Notes: generated from the sequence alone by a model not told the origin. DNA of 64,000 nt from Schleiferilactobacillus harbinensis DSM 16991 (GCF_000425885.1 NZ_AUEH01000008.1:1-64000), one strand, 5' to 3'. Positions 51,639 to 60,666 are shown, counted from the stretch's first letter. A program made the numbers and translations.

Positions 51639-52997
51639 ATGTCAAAATTTATTCATAAAGTCATGCTGGGAGCTATGGCCTTGCTTTCGGTCGGCCTGCT
51701 CGCTTCCTGCGGCAGCAAATCGACAGGCTCAGCCAATGGTAAGCACCAATTGACCTTTATGTTCCGGGGTGGGGATGCGGAAAAGAAAGCCTATGGCGAG
51801 GCCATTAAGGCTTACGAAAAGGCGCATAAAGATGTATCCGTCAAGATCATCATGACCAGTGCCGACAACTATGCAACGAAGCTGCAAGCGGCGATCTCGG
51901 GGAATAAGACGCCGGACGTCTTCTATGTTGAACAAAACAACTTGATGGCCTATGCCGACAACGGTGTTTTGCGGGATATCTCCAAAGACGTGAAGGATTC
52001 CAAAGTTGATTTGAACAACATCTGGAAATATGGTGTGGACAGCTACCGTTACGATGGCAAGCAAGTCGGCAAGGGCGATCTCTATGCGCTGCCTAAAGAC
52101 GTGGGGCCTTTTGCACTAGGCTACAACAAGACTATGTTTGAGAAAAATAACATTCCGTTGCCAGACAAGGATAAAGCCTACACTTGGGAAGAATTCGTCA
52201 AAGTAGCCCAAAAGTTGACGAAGGATACCAACGGTGACGGCAAGATCGATCAATACGGCACTGGCTTCAACGTTGTGTGGTCCTTGCCGGCATTGGCTTG
52301 GAGTAATGGGGCTGACTGGATCAACAAGGACAAGACTAAGGTCACTGTAAATACGCCGAAGTTTGCCCATGCCCTACAAGAATTCGCTGATTTACAGAAC
52401 AAGTATCACACCACACCGTCTGTCAAGGAGTCCCAATCGCTGGACACCTACCAGCGTTGGATGCAGGGGCAATTGGCTTTCTTCCCGGTTGGTCCGTGGG
52501 ATTTGCCGACATACAGCAAGCTGAAGTTCGACTATGACCTGATTCCTTGGCCGACAATGAGTACGGGCAAGCCTGCCGCTTATGTTGGTTCCTTGGGGAT
52601 TGGTGTATCGAAGAAAACCAAGTACGGCAAGGATGCTGCTGATTTAGCCATCTACCTGTCGACAAACCGGAAGGCCCAACAAATTTTGGTGGACAATATG
52701 ATTCAGATTCCGACGTTGAAAGATATGGCTAACAAGTGGGCGAACGAAAAAGACCACGGCAAGCCGGAAAATCGTCAAGAATTCTTGGATATTGTTGAGA
52801 AATACGGACGCGGCCTGCCTGGCGCAACGACTTACAACGCCGAATGGTACGACATGTTCTATACCGACATTCAACCGGTACTCGATGGTAAAAAGACTGC
52901 TGCCCAGTTCGTCAAGGAAGAACAACCGAAGATGCAATCTAAACTTGATGCAGCTAATCAGCAAAAAAAGACTGCCGAAGCAACCGCCGGCAAATAA
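51639..52997 (+). CDS. Sugar-binding lipoprotein of the first arabinan importer
   Basis: A 452-residue family 1 binding protein. The lipobox LLASC lies near residue 25. Typical features are the KKAYGEAIKAYEKAHKDVSV segment, WEEFVKVAQKLT and the DTYQRWMQGQLAFFPVG loop. AGGAGG-like GGAGGAG precedes the ATG. A hairpin terminator follows at 53009-53040 before the permease genes. It presumably binds arabino-oligosaccharides. Confidence 0.88.
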   Translation: MSKFIHKVMLGAMALLSVGLLASCGSKSTGSANGKHQLTFMFRGGDAEKKAYGEAIKAYEKAHKDVSVKIIMTSADNYATKLQAAISGNKTPDVFYVEQNNLMAYADNGVLRDISKDVKDSKVDLNNIWKYGVDSYRYDGKQVGKGDLYALPKDVGPFALGYNKTMFEKNNIPLPDKDKAYTWEEFVKVAQKLTKDTNGDGKIDQYGTGFNVVWSLPALAWSNGADWINKDKTKVTVNTPKFAHALQEFADLQNKYHTTPSVKESQSLDTYQRWMQGQLAFFPVGPWDLPTYSKLKFDYDLIPWPTMSTGKPAAYVGSLGIGVSKKTKYGKDAADLAIYLSTNRKAQQILVDNMIQIPTLKDMANKWANEKDHGKPENRQEFLDIVEKYGRGLPGATTYNAEWYDMFYTDIQPVLDGKKTAAQFVKEEQPKMQSKLDAANQQKKTAEATAGK

Positions 52998-53008
52998 CCT
53001 AATGACTG

Positions 53009-53040
53009 AAAGGGGATGTGGCTGCACATCCCTTTTCTTT
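53009..53040 (+). terminator. Hairpin after the binding-protein gene (partial terminator)
   Basis: AGGGGATGTG pairs with CACATCCCTT around GCTG, followed by TTCTTT. It resembles the hairpins at 20379 and 62065, all after binding-protein genes. Confidence 0.7.
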
Positions 53041-53060
53041 GAGAGGAGCAGCAATACGTC

Positions 53061-54002
53061 ATGGAATCGACAGTTAAAGATAAAGCCCCCGTTGATGGGC
53101 GTAAGAAGCGGCGGGCCCACGATTCGTCGCTATATAAAAACGAGCACCGCGTCGCATTTTTGATGATTTTACCGCCGGTGATCGGTTTTCTGATTTTTAC
53201 ACTATTCCCAGCCGCTTACGCAGTATTTGCTTCATTCACTGATTGGAATGGCATTGGCCAAATGAACTGGGTAGGCCTACGCAACTTCCAGGTGATGCTG
53301 ACCGACAACTATTTCTGGAAATCGTTATGGAATACATTCTTTATGATGATCGGGATTCCGATTGGGTTGATTTTGTCCTTCATCCTGGCGTCGGCATTAT
53401 CCCGAGGCTTAAAGGGGACGACGTTCTTCCGGACCATCTACTATATTCCAGTTATTTCTTCGTTGGCCGCCATCGCCATCATGTGGCAATGGGCTTATAA
53501 CGGGGACTACGGCTTGGTTAACCAAGTCCTGGCACTGGTTGGGATCAAGGGCCCGAACTGGCTGCAAAATGTGCACACCGTTAAGCCGGCCATTGTGGCG
53601 ATGAGTGTCTGGAAAGGCTTGGGCTATTCGATGCTGCTGTACCTGGCAGCAATTCAGAGTGTGCCGCAGACTTTCTATGAAGCTGCTGAACTTGATGGGG
53701 CTAACTCATGGCAGAAATTCAAAAACATTACTTGGCCGATGTGCAAACCAGTGACCTTCTTCTTGGTAATCACGAATATCATCGGCGGGTCGCAGCTCTT
53801 TACCGAAGTCAATATCATGACCCCGACCGGCGGTTCAGAGTTTAGTTCCGCAACCATCGTTTGGTACATTTGGCAGAAAGCCTTCAAGAACTTCCAGATG
53901 GGTTACGCGTCGGCGATGTCCATTATCTTGGGTATCATTATCTTCATTGTCACGGCTTTGCAGTTCTATCAGAACCGCCGGTCGGATTACAAACTGGGAT
54001 AG
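53061..54002 (+). CDS. ABC sugar importer permease, first of the arabinan 1 system
   Basis: A 313-residue CUT1 permease. Six helices follow a basic N-terminus; FTDWNGIGQMNWVGLRNFQ follows the first helix and the EAA loop reads FYEAAELDGANSWQKFKNIT (about 208-227). GAGAGGAG precedes the ATG. It works with the permease at 54017 and the binding protein at 51639. Confidence 0.88.
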   Translation: MESTVKDKAPVDGRKKRRAHDSSLYKNEHRVAFLMILPPVIGFLIFTLFPAAYAVFASFTDWNGIGQMNWVGLRNFQVMLTDNYFWKSLWNTFFMMIGIPIGLILSFILASALSRGLKGTTFFRTIYYIPVISSLAAIAIMWQWAYNGDYGLVNQVLALVGIKGPNWLQNVHTVKPAIVAMSVWKGLGYSMLLYLAAIQSVPQTFYEAAELDGANSWQKFKNITWPMCKPVTFFLVITNIIGGSQLFTEVNIMTPTGGSEFSSATIVWYIWQKAFKNFQMGYASAMSIILGIIIFIVTALQFYQNRRSDYKLG

Positions 54003-54016
54003 GAGAGTGACTGACT

Positions 54017-54886
54017 GTGTTAGCAAAATCAAGTACGCATAAAATGTCCCAGAAGCAGACGACCCGGATCGCAGATTTCTTCATTTACATCATTTTGATT
54101 GCCGGCGGCGTCTTAATGGTTGGTCCGCTGCTGTGGATGATTTCCACATCATTGAAAGACAAAACTGGAGTCTTCCAATTGCCGCCGCAATGGATTCCCA
54201 ATCCGATTCATTGGGATGCCTATCAGCGACTATTCCATTTATCACAGTTGCAAACCGGCTTCATGAACACCATCATTGTTTCGCTCTCCGTGACGATTAT
54301 TGGCTCGTTTACTTCCTGTATGGCCGCCTTCTCGTTCGCCAAATTACGGATGCCCCATAAGAATGCCATGTTCCTGCTGCTTCTGGTAGGTCTAATGATC
54401 CCGTATCCCGCAGTGATGATTCCCCAATTCATGATGTTCTCCACAATTGGGTGGGTGGATACGCTGAAGCCGCTGATCATTCCTGGTTTGTTTGGTAATA
54501 TCACGATGATCTTTTTCCTGCGGCAATATCTCCAAGGCATTCCCGATTCGGTCGTTGAGTCGGCCAAGATTGACGGCGCCAGTTATTGGACAATCTTCTC
54601 CCGAATCATTTTCCCGTTAATGCGGCCGGCCGTGGCTGCCCAGTTTATTCTGTGGTTCATGGGTGCCTGGAACGATTACCTGGGGCCGTTAATTTACTTG
54701 AATTCTCCAGAGAAACAGACGTTGCAGGTAGTCATCGCCAACTTAAGCGCGACGTATGCCACTCAAACGGACTATCCGTTGATCATGGGCTTATCGTTCA
54801 TCTCAATGCTGCCAATTTTGATCATCTTCTTGATCTTCCAGCGGCAGATTATTGAGTCCGTGGCCTTGTCTGGGATGAAGAACTAA
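54017..54886 (+). CDS. ABC sugar importer permease, second of the arabinan 1 system
   Basis: A 289-residue CUT1 permease of the MsmG/AraQ type. The start is GTG at 54017 with AGGAGAG upstream. Six helices; EAA loop VVESAKIDGASYWTIFSRII (about 179-198), C-terminal QRQIIESVALSGMKN. AraQ-like permeases carry arabino-oligosaccharides in Bacillus, which agrees with the GH43 neighbours. Confidence 0.88.
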   Translation: MLAKSSTHKMSQKQTTRIADFFIYIILIAGGVLMVGPLLWMISTSLKDKTGVFQLPPQWIPNPIHWDAYQRLFHLSQLQTGFMNTIIVSLSVTIIGSFTSCMAAFSFAKLRMPHKNAMFLLLLVGLMIPYPAVMIPQFMMFSTIGWVDTLKPLIIPGLFGNITMIFFLRQYLQGIPDSVVESAKIDGASYWTIFSRIIFPLMRPAVAAQFILWFMGAWNDYLGPLIYLNSPEKQTLQVVIANLSATYATQTDYPLIMGLSFISMLPILIIFLIFQRQIIESVALSGMKN

Positions 54887-54904
54887 TTTAGAAAGGAGGT
54901 CCCC

Positions 54905-55528
54905 ATGATGTGGGCAACGAAAATCATGGATGTATTATTAGCGCTTGAGAAAGTGCTGATGATCAGTCTGTGCCTGCTGCTGGGCACCTTGGCCGGACTT
55001 TTTATCACCGGTATTTTGCCCGCCGCAGAAGCGGCACTCTATACGATTCAGCGGATGCTGCAAGACCATGAATTGGGCGTGCTGGCGTTGGCGAAACTGT
55101 TTTACCAGCGTTATCGGACTCAATGGCGGCTATTGCTGAAGTTATCGATAATCAACACCATCGGCTCGCTGGTTTTGCTGCTGGACTGGTACGCCGTGCT
55201 GGGGTTGAAGCTGCCGCTGCTGTGGCCGCTACTGGTGATCACCCCGTATTATGGGATGGTGATGCTGAATCTACTGTTACTTAAAGGTAGTGATCAGCCG
55301 ACGTTCCAGCATTTGAAGCAGGCATTAGTTTTGCCGTTTGCCTTCTTTGGCCGGTACATCGGCGTCTTGGCTGTCTTTGCCTTGGCGGCGGTCATTAGTT
55401 TGCAGGTCAGCCCCATCATTGGGGCGGCTTTGCCGGGTGTGTACTTAGTTGGGATTTATTATGCGCTGCCAGTTAAGCTGACCGCGCGGGCAACAGTATC
55501 TCAAAAGGAGCGGCAGGCATGGAACTAA
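54905..55528 (+). CDS. YesL-family (DUF624) membrane protein of the arabinan operon
   Basis: A 207-residue protein with about five helices, starting MDVLLALEKVLMISLCLLLG after a short lead. It fits DUF624 in length, placement and topology, third such protein in the window. It overlaps the next GH43 gene by 10 bases. The function is unknown. Confidence 0.7.
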   Translation: MMWATKIMDVLLALEKVLMISLCLLLGTLAGLFITGILPAAEAALYTIQRMLQDHELGVLALAKLFYQRYRTQWRLLLKLSIINTIGSLVLLLDWYAVLGLKLPLLWPLLVITPYYGMVMLNLLLLKGSDQPTFQHLKQALVLPFAFFGRYIGVLAVFALAAVISLQVSPIIGAALPGVYLVGIYYALPVKLTARATVSQKERQAWN

Positions 55529-56757
55529 CGGCACTGCTGGCAGAAATTGGGACCCGCGGTGTGCATGACCCGACGATTATACCTGATTCCCGGGGCTATA
55601 CGATGTTTTCTACGGATACCATGATTGACGGCCAGCCGACCCAAGGGATTCAGCGCCGTCATTCGCCAGACTTGATTCATTGGAACTATCAGGATCAGGC
55701 GCTGTCCGGTGTACCGGCAGATGCCCAAGATTGGAGCCAGGCGCAAGGATTGTGGGCACCGGAAGTGGTGTCTGGACGCAATGAGTATCGGCTGTATTAC
55801 GCTGCCTCAACGTTTGGTTCCCGACGGTCAGCCATCGGGTTAGCTACTGCGGCTGATTTGGATGCACCGTTCATACCCCAGGGACTGGTACTGACAACCG
55901 AAGGCGGCCAAGATCAACGGAATGCACTGGATCCCAATGTGATTCAAGACGGTAAGCGGCAGTGGCTGTGTTACGGGTCTTTCTTTGCTGGTATTTATCT
56001 GGCAGAGCTGGATCCGGCTACCGGCATGTTAAAGAAACCTGATGACCCGGGAGTGCGCATTGCCGCTCGGCCGCGGGCTTTGAATAACGGTTCGATCGAA
56101 GGGCCGTTTATCTATCATTCGCCCCTGACCGGGGAGTATTACCTCTTTGTCTCGTATGATTCCTTGGCTTATTCGTACAACATTCGGGTTGGACGAGCCA
56201 AACAGATTACTGGACCATACCGCGATTTTCAAGGACACAATTTGATTGCAGATGATCCGCTGACGGCCGATCAAGTCGGTACGAAAATCTTGGGCAGCCG
56301 GCATTTTGCTGGCGAATCGGCCCAGCTGCTTGCTCCGGGGCACTGTTCAGTGCTTGATGTCGGCCCAAAGCAGTATCTTGTGTACCATAACCGGGCAGTA
56401 GCCGGCGGACCTTCATTCGGGTTGGTCAGCCAGCTGCATTGGACGGTGGACGGCTGGCCGGTGGTGAGTCCCGAGCCGGTCTACGGCGCTGCCTGTTCAA
56501 TTTCGGTCGCGCAGCAATCGGTGGTTGGTGATTGGGACATTGTCTCTTTGACTGCGTCCACTGATCCCATTGAGAGCCAACGGGTCACCCTCACCGCCGC
56601 GGATGTCGAGCAAGTCGGGCCGGAACAATTCGTTCTGGTCGGGGTTGGTCATGGTAACGTATGGCAGGAATACGATTGGGCGATTGATCAGCCCCGAGTC
56701 GTATTTAGCGGTATCACGCCGCAAGGATGGGGCGTTTTAGGCAAAAAGGCCGGTTAA
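55519..56757 (+). CDS. GH43 enzyme, endo-arabinanase type, cytoplasmic
   Basis: A 412-residue enzyme. GTRGVHDPTIIPD has the base Asp near residue 17, NALDPNVIQDGK the second Asp, and NNGSIEGPFIYH the acid Glu; QGLWAPEV is also typical. The pattern VHDPTI ... LDPNV ... IEGPF resembles arabinan endo-1,5-arabinanases of GH43_4/5, but there is no signal peptide, so the likely substrate is imported arabino-oligosaccharide. The last ~90 residues form an extra beta domain (Lipocalin-like or GH43 C-terminal). It is the last gene of the operon. Confidence 0.82.
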   Translation: MELTALLAEIGTRGVHDPTIIPDSRGYTMFSTDTMIDGQPTQGIQRRHSPDLIHWNYQDQALSGVPADAQDWSQAQGLWAPEVVSGRNEYRLYYAASTFGSRRSAIGLATAADLDAPFIPQGLVLTTEGGQDQRNALDPNVIQDGKRQWLCYGSFFAGIYLAELDPATGMLKKPDDPGVRIAARPRALNNGSIEGPFIYHSPLTGEYYLFVSYDSLAYSYNIRVGRAKQITGPYRDFQGHNLIADDPLTADQVGTKILGSRHFAGESAQLLAPGHCSVLDVGPKQYLVYHNRAVAGGPSFGLVSQLHWTVDGWPVVSPEPVYGAACSISVAQQSVVGDWDIVSLTASTDPIESQRVTLTAADVEQVGPEQFVLVGVGHGNVWQEYDWAIDQPRVVFSGITPQGWGVLGKKAG

Positions 56758-56764
56758 GACAACA

Positions 56765-56802
56765 AAATGGGCAGGGGATATTGATTATCTTCCTGCCCAT
56801 TT
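56765..56802. terminator. Bidirectional terminator
   Basis: AAATGGGCAGG pairs with CCTGCCCATTT around a loop. It lies between the convergent GH43 and ArsR-like genes. Confidence 0.75.
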
Positions 56803-56804
56803 GC

Positions 56805-57695
56805 TTAACTATGGTATAGCTTTAATTCGATATCTTGATCATAGTTGCCAAAGCCTTTGCCAAAAATCGTACAGCCGCCTTGATTCACCGCGTCTTCCTT
56901 GATAGCAAAGCGCACCTTGAAGGAAGAGACATGGGGGTCGAGATCCTCCAGCGTCACGTCGGAGAATGGTTGGGCATCCAAGAAACTGCCGTCATGATTG
57001 ATTCGGACAGTCTTCATAATGCCGTATTGGTTCACGTTATCGGGCACCCAGGCCGGGGTGTATTTGCCGCGAATGTCCGAAAAGTCGCCAGGACTGGTCC
57101 AAGTACCGATTTCTTGATCATTGATGGAGAAGGTAATATCTGACGGCCAAACGTTGTTTGAAAAAGGAAATTCGGAACCCAGTTCCATGGACAAATCCAG
57201 CATTTCGAGTTTGTCGTTTTGCCCCAAATAGTTCGGGAACTGATATTCAACGAAGCCGGCGGTCCACCAAATCATTCCGGCATTGATCCGATCGGGATCC
57301 ATGAAGTACCCGGGCGTATCCACTTTCCCGATGAAGTCATCTTGACCAGCCATGCCGCATGAAGGAGTCACCTCGAAATCGGTGAAATGGCCAACGGGCA
57401 ATTGGACCGTATACGAGTCGAAAGCGGGGTAGATCATTTGCGGAAAACGGATATTGATCTTGTCCACTTTTAAATGGGAGATCTTATTGTGCCCATCGCG
57501 TTCAAAACCAATGAGACCCGCTTCGGCGAGTTTCCCCAAGTGCATCAAAACGATCGCGCTGCTCAGGTTCAATTCTTTAGCTAAATCCTTAACGCTCATT
57601 TTACGGTGCGAGAGTTTCTGAATAATTTCCAACCGGACTGGACTGGCCAACGCTTTATATGCAGCCAAGGAGCGGGTTGAGATATCTAGTTCCAT
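56805..57695 (-). CDS. ArsR-like winged-helix regulator with a large C-terminal beta domain
   Basis: A 296-residue protein. Residues 1-85 are an ArsR-type wHTH: LASPVRLEIIQKLSHRKMSV, KDLAKELNLSSAIVLMHL and GKLAEAGLIGFERDG. From ~95 to 296 there is no metal site of ArsR but a beta-rich region with many aromatic residues (QMIYPAFDSYTVQLPVGHFT, WWTAGFVEYQFPNYLG, CTIFGKGFGNY), which looks like a jelly-roll or sugar-binding module. This is unusual for the family, which is normally about 100 residues. Located between two arabinan units, it probably senses a pentose or oligosaccharide and controls one or both. The start at 57695 follows GGAGGAAG. Confidence 0.7.
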   Translation of the reverse strand: MELDISTRSLAAYKALASPVRLEIIQKLSHRKMSVKDLAKELNLSSAIVLMHLGKLAEAGLIGFERDGHNKISHLKVDKINIRFPQMIYPAFDSYTVQLPVGHFTDFEVTPSCGMAGQDDFIGKVDTPGYFMDPDRINAGMIWWTAGFVEYQFPNYLGQNDKLEMLDLSMELGSEFPFSNNVWPSDITFSINDQEIGTWTSPGDFSDIRGKYTPAWVPDNVNQYGIMKTVRINHDGSFLDAQPFSDVTLEDLDPHVSSFKVRFAIKEDAVNQGGCTIFGKGFGNYDQDIELKLYHS

Positions 57696-57719
57696 GTTTT
57701 CTTCCTCCGTCAATCATCT

Positions 57720-57733
57720 ATTAAACGTTTACA
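57720..57733. promoter_or_regulatory. cre-like site between ArsR-like and GH43 lipoprotein genes
   Basis: ATTAAACGTTTACA fits the cre consensus at about 12 of 14 positions. It lies in the divergent intergenic region, 66 bases before the GH43 lipoprotein start. Promoters on either side are not clear. Confidence 0.5.
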
Positions 57734-57798
57734 ACACACTATATGTTAATTCAACACCGAACAATATTCAATTGATTAATAGAAAGGGAGTTCAAAAA

Positions 57799-59241
57799 AT
57801 GAAACTCAATCGCGTTACGCGCTGGCTTGCCCTGCTGGGTGCGGTGCTGTTGGCTGGGACAGCCGCAGGATGTCAAAAGCAAGCAGCCGCGGCCCCGGTC
57901 GCCCAGAAATTAACAGCCCCTAAAGCAGCACCGGCGACGGTCCACGATCCGTCCATTGTGCAAACCAATGGGCGGTATTACATCATTGGTTCCCACATGC
58001 AGTTCGCCTCGTCTAAGAATCTGATTCAGTGGCAGCAATTATCGACGAGTGTGAAAGATACCAAACTGTTCAGCAATATCACCGCAGAATTGGGCCCAGC
58101 GCTCAGTGATGCAGAAACTGATACGTTTTGGGCAGGCGATATCGAACAGTTAAAGGACGGCAAATATTACATGTATTATTGTGCCTGCCAAGGCAGTTCG
58201 CCAACTTCAGTGTTGGGCGTGGCCGTGGCGGACAAAGTGACTGGCCCCTACAAAGACCAGGGCATTATCCTGCGTTCCGGCGGCGCCATCAAAGACGATG
58301 CCGCGTATGACGCCACCCAACAGCCCAATGTGGTCGATCCTCACGTGTTCCATGATCAGACGGGTCAACTGTGGATGGTTTACGGATCATATTCCGGCGG
58401 GATCTTTATCCTCAAGATGGACGAAGAGACAGGCAAACCGTATCCCGGCCAAGGCTACGGCCAACGGCTGCTCGGCGGCAACCACGTCCGCATCGAAGGG
58501 GCCTACATGCTCTACAACAAGCAGACCGACTACTACTACTTATTCCTGTCCTTTGGCGGGCTGAGCGCTGATGGCGGCTATAATCTGCGGGTCTTCCGCT
58601 CCCGCCAGCCGAATGGCGGATTCGTTGATGTTCAGGGGCAGCAAGCTGCCGATATTCGCGGTAAATTAGGCACGACCTTCGATGATGCCGCTATCCAAGA
58701 CTACGGCAACAAGCTCATTGGTAATTTCACTTGGAAAGAGGGCAGCAAGCAAGTGGGCTACGTGTCGCCTGGCCACAACACCGCCTTCCAAGATAAACAG
58801 ACCGGGAAGTATTTCGTGATGTTCCATACCCGCTTCCCCGGCCGCGGCGAATATTATGAAGACCGCGTGCATCAGATGTTCTTTACCCGCGACGGGTGGC
58901 CGGTACTGAATCCGGCGCCCTATGATCAGGAAACCAAGACGAATTACACGACCAAGCAGGTCATTGGCGATTATCAGATCGTCCAAATGAATAAACTGAT
59001 CACTGAGGATCCGGCGACGGCAAAAACAACGACGGTCGATCAAGATGGCAAACTGACGGGGAAAGTAACCGGCAGCTGGACCAATAAGAACGGTCAGGCA
59101 ACATTGAAAACAAATCAAACTACCTACTCGGGAGTCTTCATTTCCTCCTGGGATCCCTATCAGAAAGCGCAGACGATGATGTTTAGCGGGACGGATGCGC
59201 AGGGCGAACCGGTCTTTATGCGGCGGATGGTGACGCGATAA
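57799..59241 (+). CDS. Secreted GH43 endo-arabinanase lipoprotein
   Basis: A 480-residue enzyme. The signal peptide ends at AGTAAGC, a loose lipobox, so the enzyme is probably anchored outside the membrane. ATVHDPSIVQTNGRYYIIGS gives the base Asp, NVVDPHVFHDQTGQLWMVYG the second Asp, and VRIEGAYMLYNK the acid Glu. The C-terminal ~110 residues match the domain found after GH43 endo-arabinanases (YQIVQMNKLITEDP). It should cut arabinan into oligosaccharides for the importers on either side. The start at 57799 follows AAAGGGAG. Confidence 0.87.
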   Translation: MKLNRVTRWLALLGAVLLAGTAAGCQKQAAAAPVAQKLTAPKAAPATVHDPSIVQTNGRYYIIGSHMQFASSKNLIQWQQLSTSVKDTKLFSNITAELGPALSDAETDTFWAGDIEQLKDGKYYMYYCACQGSSPTSVLGVAVADKVTGPYKDQGIILRSGGAIKDDAAYDATQQPNVVDPHVFHDQTGQLWMVYGSYSGGIFILKMDEETGKPYPGQGYGQRLLGGNHVRIEGAYMLYNKQTDYYYLFLSFGGLSADGGYNLRVFRSRQPNGGFVDVQGQQAADIRGKLGTTFDDAAIQDYGNKLIGNFTWKEGSKQVGYVSPGHNTAFQDKQTGKYFVMFHTRFPGRGEYYEDRVHQMFFTRDGWPVLNPAPYDQETKTNYTTKQVIGDYQIVQMNKLITEDPATAKTTTVDQDGKLTGKVTGSWTNKNGQATLKTNQTTYSGVFISSWDPYQKAQTMMFSGTDAQGEPVFMRRMVTR

Positions 59242-59260
59242 GACAGAAATGGCGCATAGC

Positions 59261-59314
59261 AATCGGGCCGCTGTCTGCCTACTTGATGGCGAGGAGACAG
59301 CGGCCTGATTATTG
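59261..59314. terminator. Large bidirectional terminator
   Basis: CAATCGGGCCGCTGTCT pairs with AGACAGCGGCCTGATTATTG with one bulge. It lies between convergent genes. Confidence 0.8.
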
Positions 59315-59340
59315 TTACCAGCAGCCAATAGTGAGGCAGA

Positions 59341-60462
59341 TTACGGGATCACATGCATCAGGCCGCGATTAACGACAGTACCGTAGTCAATATAGCGTGA
59401 CGGTAGCTTCACTGTGCGGTTTGCTAATGGTTTATTGGTCAAGATTTTGGTCATCAGGTCTACCGCCGATGCGGCGATGGCCTCTTCATCCTGGACAATG
59501 CAGGTATAACGGACACTGCGAATAATATCATTATTTGGGTCAAATCCGGCAATACCGATATCTAACGGAACGGAGAGGCCCATTTCCATAGTGGCTTCGC
59601 GCACCAATGAGCCAATATAGCTGTCCAGAACAATCAAACAAGTTGGCTTGTTAGTCATAATACAGTCTTTAATGCGCTGGATATCTTCCGCCAGCGCATT
59701 TTTCCCGTCGTGATGGGCATAAGTGGTTTCAATGATATGAGCAAACGCACTGGCCTTCAGCGGATAATCGGTTGTAGCGTATACTTGGGAGAATGCTTCC
59801 TGCCGAATAGCTAGAGTGGAATTAGAAACGTCATGATATCCGATTACGCAAATGTTTTGATGACCAAGGGCACTGATTTGTTGGGCTAGTTGGCGGGCGC
59901 TCGCTAAATGGTTAGTCCCGGCGAAGACTTCATCAATGCCGACAAGCTGCTTATCAATAACGACTACTGGAAACTTCTTTAGAATAAGTTGCATGAGCAG
60001 CGGGTCATAAAAAGACCGCTGTAACGGATTAATAAAGATCCCTTTGACGTGGGCGTCAAGCAATTCTTGCAAGCATTGATTTTCTTGATCTTCGTCTTCA
60101 CCAGAAAACTTGATAATGAGTGGATAGCCTTTTTTGGCTGCGGCGTCCGTGAGACCAATCAGTAATTTAGCACCAAAGCTTTCCAAGATGCCCGGCAAAA
60201 TAGCGCCGAGCATTTTTTTGTGCGGCGAAAGCTCTGTTTTCTTAAGAACGGTGGTCCCCACGCCGGCCCGGCGGGTGACGATGCCCTCGGAGGCCAACAA
60301 ATTGACAGCTTTTTGGACGGTGATACGGCTTACTTTATAAGTACCCATGAGTGTTTTTTCGGGCGGCAACTTTTCGCCGATCGGATAGTGGCCAGCGTTG
60401 ATTTGAGTCTTCAGATCTTCAAAGATTTGTTCGTAAAGCGGCTTGTATGTTGAATACTCCAT
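59341..60462 (-). CDS. GntR-LacI type regulator (AraR-like)
   Basis: A 373-residue protein. Residues 1-75 form a GntR winged helix (KPLYEQIFEDLKTQINAGHY, IGEKLPPEKTLMGTYKVSR and VSRITVQKAVNLLASEGI). Residues ~85-370 form a LacI/PBP-like sugar sensor (LGAILPGILESFGAKLLIG, IGIAGFDPNNDI). This architecture is that of AraR, the arabinose repressor of Bacillus. It is divergent from the second arabinan importer at 60692 and should repress it until arabinose binds. Candidate operator GTAGCATACTAC at 60491-60502. Confidence 0.87.
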   Translation of the reverse strand: MEYSTYKPLYEQIFEDLKTQINAGHYPIGEKLPPEKTLMGTYKVSRITVQKAVNLLASEGIVTRRAGVGTTVLKKTELSPHKKMLGAILPGILESFGAKLLIGLTDAAAKKGYPLIIKFSGEDEDQENQCLQELLDAHVKGIFINPLQRSFYDPLLMQLILKKFPVVVIDKQLVGIDEVFAGTNHLASARQLAQQISALGHQNICVIGYHDVSNSTLAIRQEAFSQVYATTDYPLKASAFAHIIETTYAHHDGKNALAEDIQRIKDCIMTNKPTCLIVLDSYIGSLVREATMEMGLSVPLDIGIAGFDPNNDIIRSVRYTCIVQDEEAIAASAVDLMTKILTNKPLANRTVKLPSRYIDYGTVVNRGLMHVIP

Positions 60463-60490
60463 AGTGACTCTCCCCTAGAGGTGTTTCTAA

Positions 60491-60502
60491 GTAGCATACT
60501 AC
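60491..60502. promoter_or_regulatory. Inverted repeat GTAGCATACTAC, candidate AraR-type operator
   Basis: GTAG and CTAC halves around CATA lie 29 bases before the regulator start, where an autoregulatory operator would be expected. It does not match the ATTTGTACGTACAAAT operator of Bacillus AraR. Confidence 0.35.
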
Positions 60503-60541
60503 GAAATGACATAAAATCAAGTACAATAGCTCATATATCAG

Positions 60542-60578
60542 TGTAAGCGTTGACATTCCCTTTTTGCAAGCCTAATAT
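60542..60578 (+). promoter_or_regulatory. Promoter of the second arabinan importer with a cre site
   Basis: TTGACA (60550-60555) and TAATAT (60573-60578) are 17 bases apart, a near-consensus promoter. TGTAAGCGTTGACA (60542-60555) fits the cre consensus fully and ends exactly with the -35 box, so CcpA should block RNA polymerase here. Confidence 0.8.
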
Positions 60579-60627
60579 CTAACCTGAAAAGACCGTTAGA
60601 ATAATTAATATAGAGAAGGGGGAATAA

Positions 60628-60666
60628 ATGACATATAAAACAGGTCAAATGGTGGCAAGACAGTAA
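60628..60666 (+). CDS. 12-aa leader peptide candidate
   Basis: An ATG at 60628 behind GAGAAGGGGGA, a strong ribosome site, opens MTYKTGQMVARQ and then TAA. It lies 25 bases before the start of the binding-protein gene, in the 5' leader of the transcript. No codon bias for attenuation is apparent. Confidence 0.3.
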   Translation: MTYKTGQMVARQ

